Assembly: GCF_028389875.1 (NCBI RefSeq)
Contig: NC_084677.1
Span: forward strand, 11,698,017 to 11,762,016
Length of the DNA: 64,000 nt
Reading direction: 5' to 3'
Origin: Rhea pennata
Taxonomy: Eukaryota; Chordata; Aves; Rheiformes; Rheidae
Shown: piece after piece, positions 1 through 10,430 of the stretch
How positions within the stretch are numbered: the first letter of the stretch is position 1
Layout: every line of letters starts with the position of its first letter
Position numbers and translations under genes: made by a program
Notes under the pieces: model-generated
What the model was told of the DNA's origin: nothing
Databases searched by the model: none
What the model saw: the letters and a program-made list of their open reading frames with translations, nothing else

Positions 1-29
1 ACAATTATAGACCAGTATTTTTCTGTTAG

Positions 30-3000
30 GTGGAGTATCGTTTGATGCTTTATATTCAAATGCAACTGTGTGAAATCTCCTTGTGGGACTGGATTGTTGA
101 CCGCAATAAGAGATGCAGTGAGAGAACAGAGGAAATTTCCAGTAAGATTCACCACTATTTTTAAAATTTACTAATTATAAAGCAAATACATTTTTTCCCT
201 AATTGGAAGTCCACTTACCTGATTTTATGTTTTTACTGCAGCAGTTTATAATATGGGTCTTGATAATTATATTCTTCTTTCACTTAATCAAATAGCTGCT
301 AGAGTGAAGAGTATGGAACCTTTATATAATAGGTGTTGGTAAAAAAAAGATTTAAGTTCATGCATTTTAGACAACCCTCAAAAAAAGAACAACTACATGC
401 CTGAGGCATCAGTATTACCTGAAGGGATATATGCCTGGGTGATATTACTTATTTAGGGTATAATTTTAATTGAGATTATCTGCTTTTTCTTAGTAAGCTG
501 TCTAGATATTTGAGATTTTTGCCTTGGAAGTAGTCTAGTTGCTGCAAAACAGAACTCAGCAGAGGCTAATTTATCTGTTGGGGAAAATACAAACACATCC
601 TCTGTTCCAGAGAGGCTGCAACATACTTAAAAGCCTTTAAGTTTATTCCGAAGACCCAGAACTACTACCCAGGCTTATTTGCATTGGTCTGAAGGATCTA
701 ACTTTTACTTTGTTTGAATGGCTGGAGGTTCTTAGGTCTTGAGGTACCAAATCATCTTCAGTAATTGTTGACATGTGGAAGAACAGGTCTATTAAAGCAC
801 TGGAGATATATTCCTTTCTCTGTGACACTTGTATATAAATGTATATACTTAACAGATTGTAAGATATAAAAGTAACGCATAAATATTTATTTAATATTTA
901 ATTATTATTAAGATGAAACTGTTGTTCCATTCCGTCATGAAACGTTTGGCAGCTGTTTTCCGGTCTCAGACGACTTCCATTGCTAGTCTTTTTAGTTTTC
1001 ATAAATTAAGAAATGAAGCGCCTGTTCAGGGAACAATGGAATTATGAGGGGGTTTGATCTTACTAAACACCATTTTCAAATACTTTCCATAGACATCATG
1101 AGAGGAAATGTCTGTATTAGACATTAATGTCTATATCAGACATTAAGAAACAGAAAACCAAGTAGGAGTAAATCATGAGTGTTCAAAATGGCAAGAGACT
1201 GTGATAGGTCTGAGCCTTTAGAGTGAAAAGTAGTATAGCTTACTAAAATAAGAGTTTGAGAAATGGTAAAAACAATTAAATGGTAAGTTTCTAGATAATT
1301 TAATTAGGGCAGCTAAAAAAGAGTTGGAAATTTCAGAGGGTAGCAAAACAGTAGAAGGATTAGGATTCAAAAAAGAAGAGTACAAACTAATACAGAAAGC
1401 ATGGCATCATGCAAATTAGTATGTTTTTGTCTGGAATTATATTTTCCCTTCCAACCGAACACTTACATAGAGGTAAAGAGTTCAAGAAAAGAAAGAGATT
1501 AAATGGAAAACAGAATTTTGAATGAAAAAAAGAAAAGATTTGAGATTATTTTGGTCGGAAAGGAGAGAGGTGGAACTAGACCTAGACGTATACAGTGAAT
1601 AGTAATCAGATGAACGTAATCTCTGACACTATGCTCAGACGAAGATGATAATAAGGAGAGTCCATCAGTATTTCGCAGCATGCAAAAGATTTAGTCATTT
1701 TTTTCATAATTTTTAAACTCTTTGATTTATTTTATAAGACAGAAAATAACCTGATGTTTTCTTGCTTTTATTTTTTATATACTGTTTTGATCCCACAAGA
1801 GTGATGGGAATAGTTTTTACTTATTTATTTTTAATTGAATTCACAGGCTCTCAGAATTGGACAGAGAAATTACAATTTTGTAAAAGGTATGATTAGTTTA
1901 TGAAAACCACTACTGTCAGTTACCATTGGTGTCTAGCAAGTTACCAAGAGAGTCGAACATACAGATAGTGAGGATAGTTATTTTAGAGTTTGTGGTTGTT
2001 AAAGTCATAATCAAATGACTACCTTGACAGAGGGTTAAAGGAATCTTTCAGGCAGATGTGTGTTCATGTCCCGTAACTGTCCTCTTCTATATTTTGAGCT
2101 TAGTAACTCTTTGCTGTTTCAAAATACTCTGTTAGAACCATGGGGAATTCCAGTTTTTGAACTATACTCATTCTGTTAATTCCTTCCAGTTCATAAATAA
2201 ACTGAATTCAACAAGACATACCACCATAAACATATAAAGTAACTCAGCAAAATCAGCTGAAATAATTCCATTTTCAAATTGTTTTAAGGTCCGTACCATC
2301 TGGTAGATGTCAGCTGGACCACGAAAATTTTTCAAGAGTTGCTAGAAGGAGTATACTATATCCACAGCACGGGAGTGATGCATCGAGACATTAAAGTAAG
2401 TTCATCAGTTTATCACTTGAGGTTAAAGAAAGCAAAGATAACTTGAATTATAGGAGAATGAAAGCAACATCATAGTTAAGGTTGAGATAACCTATGCATT
2501 TAAGAATTTAGCTACATTATGTACAAAAAAAATGCTCTCTCCTCTACACAAATACCATATTTACCTTACTATAAACAAATTACTCAATTACATTGAATTA
2601 AATGTAAATTCTGATTCTGATTAAACTCTGGCAATGTCTCTTCCTTTGTCAAGCCATTTTTTTTGTCCTAAACAGAGATGAACAGATTTTTTATTTTTAA
2701 GGTAATTGTAAAAATAATCAAAGAGCCCCCTGAATACACCTCAGTTTTCTAACAGCAAATCAGATAGCTTTTGAAAATATGTTGACATTGTGGTTACTAC
2801 CTTTTTTTAAAATCTTTCTCGTATTTGCAAGTAATTGCTCTCTTTCAAAATGGTTTCCATCCCTCTAAGAAACTGAAATTCTAGGTGTATTTCAGTGAAG
2901 AAATGAAAAGTTTTGTTTTGTTCCTATTAAAAGTAATGAAGTGCAAACTTAGAAAAATACATTTGGGATGGATAGGAATAGGATGCCTTTATGTGTTCCT

Positions 3001-6000
3001 GTATAGTTTTTTTCCAATACTCTGATCATAATAATAGTTTTGACTTACTGTTGGCTTGAATGATATGCATGGGTAGCATATATCTTGCTTTTTCTTTCCC
3101 TGATTCATCTGAGAGACTCAAATAGCAAGAAATTCGATGTCTGTTTTCCTAATCTACCTCCTACAAAGGTTCTCTTCATCTGATATAATAGCTATGTGAA
3201 GGAATTAGTGTAAAAAATCATCTTGATTATTAAAACTCCACATGTGAAAATTTGGAATTACTTCAAAACACACAATATTAGTGTGCATTCTGGATTATTT
3301 TTAATTTTTTTACAGACTGTTACAGGATTAACATTTTTTTTAGTTTGCTCTCCTGTTTATTGTGTCGTCATGGCCTTATTTTCCAAAGTTTTGAGAAGTC
3401 CTGGTAGCTGTATAAAGAATTCCATATAATTACTGGAAGTCTGTTTTTGAGCCAGTACTTGTTCTTTTCACCATATATTCTTCTAACAGTGAAGATGCAG
3501 ATGTCCTGCAGAGACAGTAGTTTCTTTGATAAAGTTATAAGAAAGTCTTTCAGCGTTTGAAATTCTGAGAACAGAAGTCCAGGGGGTAGGTGTCCTTGAT
3601 TATCTCTTAACCTCAATGGATATGAGAGTCCTAGCAACTTGTTCAGCAGTGCCGTATATTTTAAATTTGATCTGCGCTGAAGAAATGAAAAGAGCGGAGA
3701 TTGTCCATCTCTTGTTAAACTGTTCATGTCTGCTGTATACTCTAATAGAAGATCAACTATTTCCTTTCTGCCGCTGGAGCAAGCATCATGAAGAGCTGTT
3801 CGTCCTTCATGATCCTGAATATTCACTTTGGCTCCATTATTTAATAGTAAACAGATACAATCTGTATTGATACCTAAAATTCTGCTTGCTTTAAATGATG
3901 CTGTGCACACTGCAAGATGAAGGGCAGTTCTTCCACAATTTGGATTGGCGAAATTAATGTTTGCTCCATAGGCAATTAGAGTTGCTATTACCTGTTCATC
4001 TAGTGACCCTGCAGCTATGTGAAGAGCTGTCCTGCCAAACTTGTCTGTGTCATCTATGTTGGCACCATGCTCAATAAGAATGGATATAGCTTGAAAGCCT
4101 TCAGACTGCTGGCCTAAATGTAGAAGTCTGTCATTTTTGTGATAACGCATTTCAGGATTTATATGATGTTTTACCTTGTGCAAGCTACAGGAACACTCTT
4201 CTGTATTATATTGTAAAGTTGGTTGATTTCTTTGGAGTTTGTGTGAGATGGATGTCCCAACTGTGTAAGTCCTGGGCAAATTTAGTAGGAGAAGATGAAG
4301 TGCTGTGTAGCCTCTGTTATTTCTGTAATATGAAGCATTGTTTTAAGTTAGTTTATTTTTATTAGGTAAACAAAGTGTCTTAAATGTATTAAGTATTTAT
4401 GGGGAATATTTTAAAGGCTAAAGATGATGTAGATTAAACCTTCTGAACTGGCATAACATAACATAGTAACAGGTCCCAAAAGTTCAGTTGTTAGAACAAA
4501 TTTTATGAGTTGCCATGACCTATCCAAAGCTAGGTGGTTAAATTATTTTTGCTAACTATAGCCTCTGTGTGCAGTAGTGCATAAAGTGTTCAGCCTTCAG
4601 ACTCTGTATTTCTAATTTTTATAGCATAAAAAATAAGACTTCATAGTTCAGCTCCAGGTGAGTGAAGGTCACAGAAGGAGTGTAAGAACTACATGAGGCA
4701 GGCAGAAGGTCCATCACAGCTGTGACATAATCTGGCTGTACTTGGGGATTTAGATGAATGGATTATAATGTGTTATGGGAAGAATCTGTAGCCAGATCTG
4801 TGTTCTAAATCAGCAAGGTTTAGCAAGTGCTAGCACTAATTCTTACCCTTTTTACTCTATTTTCACCTTATGATTTTTTTTTTAATTTTTGTAACAAGGC
4901 AGTTTGCAGTTTAAGAAATGTATTCAATAATGATTAGTGTTACGTGCTGCATTAACAGATACTGTTTCTGATAATGATTTCTCTGTATATTAATTGTATA
5001 AAACAAAATTAAACTTTATATTCAGAATGATAGAGGTGATTCCACCATATTAACTCAGTATATTATAATTTGAGGAAAATAGTCTTAATAATCAAATGAG
5101 CCTATTACATTCATTTTGGACGGTGATATGTACGTATGTACAGTCTTGATAGAATGCAGCATAAGCATCTTCATGGGCCCTACCTTATTTTTGGATCAGC
5201 ACCCAATTCTAGCAAACATTGCAAACTTCTTTCTCTTCTGTACTTAGCAGCTAGGTGAATTGGAGAGCTAGCATGATCCTACAGAAAATGAAACAAGTTA
5301 CAGATATTGGTTATTATATTTCTGAAGTACTTTTTCTATTTCGTACTTGATTTTGAAGGTGATTTTTGTAGCCATTTTTATAGTGGTCATTTTAAGGCAA
5401 AGGCTCCTAATTTTCTCATTTAGCATGAGATTAAGGAAGATCTTCCACAAATTGTACTGGAAATCAAGTCAGAGTAAGGATCTGGTGTAATATTTTGCCC
5501 CTGATAGGGACCAATAGTGAATGCCTCAGAAACCATGTAGGAGCTCGAGGAGTAGATAGTGATCCAAAATATTTTGCCACTCTTCAGCCATTCTTCAGCT
5601 AATAGATTTCTTGAACTACATGTAGCATCTCATTAATAGCAATTTATGGATATTTCTAGAATTTGTCATTTTTTAAACTTGTGAACTTAAAGCAGCCATC
5701 CTGTGGCAATGAGTAAGGATGCATAGTGAATTAGTTTTTATTTGCTGGCAATAATTTGATGTCACCTATTTAATTTTTTTTTTTTTTTTTTTTTTGGAAG
5801 AGACAGTAAATAGTGTAGTCTACTCACCTTTTCCATTCCATGTATGATTTAAGAAATCTTTATCAAACCTAACAGTTTGTCTCATGTTTTATATTTACAG
5901 ATTCCTTGAACAGAAACCCTTTCAAATTTGGAGCATTCATGTCACCCATCTCTGTACCTTTTTCCGGTCTCTTAAATCCTTTTTGAGATGGGAGGCTCAG

Positions 6001-9000
6001 AACTGCATGCAGTATTGAAGATGGCAGTGTATCAATTCATATAGTATCATAATGATGTTTTCTGTTTTATCTCTTCTCCCCTCACCCCTCAATCATTGCT
6101 AACATTCAGTATGCTTTTTGGACCAGTATGAAGTGTTGACATTTTTAGAACTGTCCACCACTGTTGAGCAGTAACAGTCAATTTAAAGACAGTTGTTATA
6201 CATCTAAAATAGGATTGTTTTTTTCCTTCATGGATCCATCTATATTTTCATGTTTACTTGCAATCATAGGATCACAGAATCAGTAAGGTTGGAAGGGACC
6301 TCTGGAGATCATCTAGTCCAACCTCTGATTGTTTCTCCAGTGATGATCACCTCCAATGATTTCTTTTGTCATTAAACTGCCTGCTTGCTAAATACTGCAG
6401 GATTCTTCTACAATTCTTTGCATTCAGACCCCATCTTTATTGCTATGAGTAATACAATATTGTCAGCAAACTTTGTCCTCTCACTATTCACCTTATCTTT
6501 TCTAAACCATTTATAAATATGTTGATCAGCATGGTTACCAGCACAGATCCATACCATAATCAGTTGATGACACCCTTCACTGTGAAAGCTGACCATTTAT
6601 TCTATCATTTCTTTTGTGTCTTTAAACCAGTTACTTTTGCATTTGGGTAGCTTCCCTCTTATCTCATTGCATTTGAGTTACTGAGGAGCTTGCTGAAGCT
6701 CTCGTCAATTTTTTTTTTTTTTTTTTGAAATCCAAGTAAATGGATTGTCCATTTACCTGTTCAAAGTAGTATGAAATGTTTAAGGCTTCTCTGCTGCTCT
6801 GTTGGAGATCCATGTTGGATTTTCAGCAAAGCGATATTTCTTTGTGCTGACAAGCTCAGTGACTTTTTTTTTTTTATGTTTTACTAAGATTTAGGAGTCT
6901 GATTTCAGGCACTTGCTTTTAGAAATTGCAGCCACTTAATGATTCTTAACGATTTTTTCTTTTTAAATAGATGTAGTAAATGTCTTAATCTAAAAGTATT
7001 CTTCATCACATAAATGATAACCTTGACCAAATGGTTACCTGGAGGGAGAGCAGATCTATGATGTAAGGGTCCTTCCAAGCACTCAGTGGTTCGTTGACAG
7101 GATAATCAGCTAGTAGAGCTTTAACAGTGCTACTGTCATCTTCCATTATGGCTTCATATAGCCGTTCCAGGTGTGAATTGTTCCTCTGCCCACAGGAAAA
7201 CAGAGGGCAAATAATGGGAGCGGCATGTCTGTTGGCTCCCTTGATTATGTTACCCATAGGCAAGGGAGTTGTGGTTTTTGTAATGAAAATACATAATCAG
7301 AAATAACAGATTTGGAATTTGCCACTTGAACAGTCACTCTTTGTGATGTTGTAGGGTGTCAGGTTCTAGAGTAGCGTCGAAGTTACTTCATTATTCAGTG
7401 CAACATTTAAAAGTACTATAAAACCAGCAAAAGCTTAAGAATGGAAAAAAAGGCCTATGTTCCCTTTGTTTTATTGCTAGTGCTAATTTGTATTTAGTGG
7501 AAAAATTGTACTAAGAAATACAGCTTTCGCTTCTCATCCAGATGTGAAGTCTGACAACTTCGTGATATACAGATTATGTAAAGATAGTAATTTCATATCA
7601 CTTTTTTTCTATCAAGTATTTTTTTTTCTAGATGCATAAGGCTAATGTTTCTCATCCTGTTGGTCATGCAGCCAAAATATAGAGATAAAACTACTTCGGT
7701 GTTTCCTCAGTCAGTGCTCTCATAACTTTCGTCTTTTTTCATAACAAATTTCTCAGAACCAAGGAACATGCTGTGGCTGTGCTCATGCTATAGAAAAGTG
7801 TATTTTGCTTTACATTATGCCTAAGCCACAAATACTTTTTAGTTCTTTCTCCTGCTATATCAGTCGGTCTGATTTGCTGTTCTCTCTTGCATTATGTCTT
7901 TTTTGACATTACTGTTCTGCAAATTTCCACTTCCTGCTGAGGAGAAAAAAAAAGGGACTTTATCTTTCCACTAACTGTTAAATTGCTCCTGTTTTGCTTT
8001 TCTTCCTTTTCCTAGATCTTTCATATGGGGTCTTTTTGCCCAAATGGTATTGCTAACATAGAATTTGATGTTGCCTATGAATTTATCTCACTAATGAAAA
8101 CGTTAAATAATTACTAATTGCCTTATACCTCTGAAACACTGGATGGTATAGCTTTTGAAACAGCTGAATGAAATTTGTTATCCCTTATATAGAGATATTT
8201 AAGATTTATACTGCCTCTTTTTGTAGCCAAGGAATATCTTTCTATATGGATCCGATCGTCATGTCAAAATAGGAGACTTTGGATTAGCCTGCAAAGACCT
8301 TCTTTGGGATGAAACAGAACAATGGCTTCAGACAAAAAGAATAAATGGTACGATAAAAAAGTTTAGTAGTTTTCAGTGTTTAAATTTTTATGGTATTAAA
8401 AACATTAATATTTATTTCATAAATAAAATGGGAACACTGGTTGAGTGACTCTAAACTGACTTTTTAAAGGACTGACACATACTTCAGGAGTGGGTACTTG
8501 CCTCTATGCCTCACCAGAACAATTGCAGGGCTCTCACTATGATTTCAAGGTAGGGATTTTTTTTGTTCCCTTTAAACACATTTAAATGCTATTAAATATT
8601 TTCTGATTAGATACTGAAATTCAGATATAGCCTAGAATAACATGCCGTATTTATCTGTGGAGCTTCAAATGTCATTTTTCAGAAATTACCTGCTTAAGTT
8701 CAATAGCACTATTCCTCTACAAAGAAAGTCTGAAAGTAAAACTGAAATGTAACAATTACTTGTTTCTGTAAGACATACTTGTGATAGAGTATAGGAATAA
8801 AATGTAAGTCTTTTAGTAAGTAAATGCATCACAGTTGGTAAATATTCCTCCTGCTGTTACTTCTACTGTTTTTTTTTCCTGAAACATGGATTTCAACTTT
8901 GTCTTCTAGTTTGCTACTAATGCAAAAATTACTCATGTTTCTAAGGTCATCTTGAGGAAACTAGAGATTTGAATTTGAGTAGCTTTATTTGTATCATTAT

Positions 9001-9939
9001 ATGTTTAGGAGAAATATAAAAGAAATGTAAAGTATCTGTGATCCCATAAGTTTTCCTTCACCTCTTTTCTAGTCAGACATGTATAGTATGGGGGTTATCC
9101 TGCTAGAACTCTTCCAACCATTTGGAACAGAAATGGAAAGAACAGAAGTTCTCATGCATTTAAGGAATGACCACATTCCTAATACTTTCTACAAAAAATG
9201 GCCTATTCAAGCCAAGTATGTTAAACTCCTAACCAGTAAAGTGTCTTCACAAAGACCAACTGCTGCTCAACTTCGTGAAAGTGAACTGTTTCATACTGCA
9301 GAACATGTAAGTTATGCCAATAACCTCACCTCTTGCAGGGTAAAAACTGCTTTGAACTGATCCCCTTAGTTTCCCTGCCTCTATTATGCCCTCTGCTTTT
9401 TTTTTTTTTTTTTTTTTTTTAATAACTTAAGAAGATTATGTGATTGAGAGACTATTTTTCTGACCGTTTTATTTGGACAACTATATTACTGTTTCTGGTC
9501 TCTTAAAGGAAGTAAATGGCCATCGTGCACAGATAACTGGACACTTGATTTACAAACATCTTGAGGGTTTTTTTGTTGTTTTTTACATTTATCATAAAAG
9601 CTTTTGAAGCTTTTTATCAGCTTTGCAGGATCTTTTTGATTTTCAATGTCCTTGTTATGCATTTTTGTTTGTGGACTATGTTGTAGCATCAAATACCTAG
9701 AATAACTGTGTTACTGAAGAACAAATGTTTTTTGCGCTCTAGTTTACGTGCAGCTTTACTAACAGGGCTTTCTCCATGCCTGTATATAAATAAAGCAAGC
9801 TGACTCTCACTTTCAGGTTATTTGTAATCTACAGCAGAAAGTGAGACAGCAAGAAGAAGAAATTGAAAAACTGAAGAAAAAAATAAGATTGCTTTCTGAA
9901 GAACAAGATGACCATGAGAGGCTTGGTTCTCCAGTTTAA
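30..9939 (+). CDS. EIF2AK1: EIF2AK1 (HRI, heme-regulated eIF2-alpha kinase), C-terminal half; 5' part off the window
   Basis: Six coding exons: 30-141, 2289-2395, 8227-8347, 8470-8549, 9073-9306, 9817-9939. All have AG/GT borders and phases agree; together they give 258 residues ending at TAA. The kinase phosphorylates eIF2-alpha at the start of the integrated stress response when heme is low or mitochondria are stressed. Visible motifs are the catalytic loop MHRDIKPRNIF (joined across exons 2 and 3), the Mg-binding IGDFGLAC, an activation segment with THTSGVGT, and the APE-equivalent YASPEQ. A C-lobe helix [18 protein letters not shown] is typical of HRI. The last exon encodes a charged coiled coil ([20 protein letters not shown]), as in mammalian HRI. 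The N-terminal heme-binding region, the small lobe and most of the kinase insert lie left of position 1. The second intron shown (2396-8226) holds ANKRD61 on the other strand. The alternative of another eIF2 kinase is unlikely because the C-lobe is HRI-specific. Confidence 0.95.
142..2288. other. EIF2AK1 intron, AT-rich, no gene seen
   Basis: This intron separates two EIF2AK1 kinase-domain exons (donor GTAAGA, acceptor TTTTAAG). It is AT-rich unique-looking sequence with short A and T tracts. Short open frames on the minus strand near 643-828 and 1499-1681 have no protein-like composition. I see no RNA gene or recognisable repeat. Confidence 0.6.
3356..3361 (-). terminator. Candidate ANKRD61 poly(A) signal AATAAA
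   Basis: The plus strand reads TTTATT here, so the minus strand reads AATAAA. It begins only 6 bases after the last base of the TGA codon (3368). If used, the 3' UTR would be very short, about 20-35 nt. No better minus-strand signal was noted in the next few hundred bases. Confidence 0.45.
3368..7263 (-). CDS. ANKRD61: ANKRD61, ankyrin repeat domain protein 61, nested in an EIF2AK1 intron
   Basis: Three minus-strand exons: 7263-7039 (phase 0), 5278-5184 (phase 2) and 4322-3368, ending in TGA. The first ATG at 7263 gives 424 aa. The second in-frame ATG at 7257 gives MGN..., the start I recall for the mammalian protein, and 422 aa, so it may be the real start. The human protein is about 418 aa. 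The sequence starts with an ordinary helix ([17 protein letters not shown]), then shows ankyrin units: [52 protein letters not shown] and [20 protein letters not shown], and a final degenerate unit ([11 protein letters not shown]). The C-terminus ends in [13 protein letters not shown]. Its biochemical role is not established; ankyrin repeats usually bind proteins. It lies wholly inside EIF2AK1 intron 2396-8226 in opposite orientation, as in human. No CpG island is seen at its start, which fits a tissue-restricted gene (inference). Confidence 0.9.
5774..5795. repeat. Homopolymer T22
   Basis: An uninterrupted run of 22 T in the intron shared by EIF2AK1 and ANKRD61. It is likely length-polymorphic. 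It could be a decayed poly(A) tail of a minus-strand retroposon, but no body is recognisable beside it. Confidence 0.9.
6258..6800 (-). mobile_element. CR1-type LINE fragment (reverse-transcriptase end plus 3' end), decayed
   Basis: The left end carries the CR1 3' terminus in reverse (ATCATAGGATCACAGAATCA, then GGTTGGAAGGGACC and GATCATCTAGTCCAACC). To the right, the minus strand around 6470-6560 translates as [16 protein letters not shown], the CR1 reverse-transcriptase block normally reading GSVLGPxLFNIFINDL. It is followed in another frame by KFADN, a relic of the FADD catalytic motif. Stops and frame shifts show it is dead. A T18 run (6709-6726) interrupts the element near its right end, and the right limit is approximate. 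It sits in the ANKRD61 first intron. Confidence 0.65.
9397..9420. repeat. Homopolymer T24
   Basis: A run of 24 T in the last EIF2AK1 intron (9307-9816). The rest of that intron holds nothing recognisable. Confidence 0.9.
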
Positions 9940-10430
9940 GTATCAGTGTGTGTGTAAGAGGAAGTAACCTCTCTTGTACATAAAGCTTGTATTTTTTTTT
10001 TTAACATAAAAATATTCCAGTACCTGTTGTCCTGTCTGTTCTTTAAAGACATTCTTCTTTTAGTCTCTGGGCCTGGCTCTCCAATCAATAGAAAGGAGTC
10101 ATGGTGCACTTTTGCTTTACTTTAATACGAGTTAACTTGTACCAAAAGTTTTCAGTCACAGAGAAAACTTATAGTAAGGAAAAAGTTCAAAATACAACTT
10201 TATTTGCATAGGACTGCTTTAGATGCCTCTTAAGTACTATAATTACATTTGTCACACTTCAGTTACAAAAAAAAAATAAGATCACACCCAAAAGGCAACT
10301 GTAATATTTTTATTGGTTTAAGAATTCTGCCCAGTTGTAGAACTTGAATGCATCCCAGAAAGGACTCAATCACTACAGCAGGCACAAGGTGGAATAATAT
10401 TAAAACTACACCATTAAAAAGAGTACGTGC
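9940..10430. other. Convergent 3' ends of EIF2AK1 and AIMP2
   Basis: This 491-base gap separates the EIF2AK1 stop (+) and the AIMP2 stop (-). For AIMP2 there is an AATAAA on the minus strand at 10308-10313, about 118 bases past its stop, and another at 10199-10204. For EIF2AK1 I see no canonical AATAAA on the plus strand. The nearest common variants are ATTAAA at 10399-10404 and 10413-10418, which already lie opposite the AIMP2 3' UTR. Confidence 0.6.
10308..10313 (-). terminator. AIMP2 poly(A) signal AATAAA
   Basis: Minus-strand AATAAA (plus strand TTTATT), 118 bases beyond the AIMP2 TAA. A second copy at 10199-10204 could serve a longer 3' end. Confidence 0.6.
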
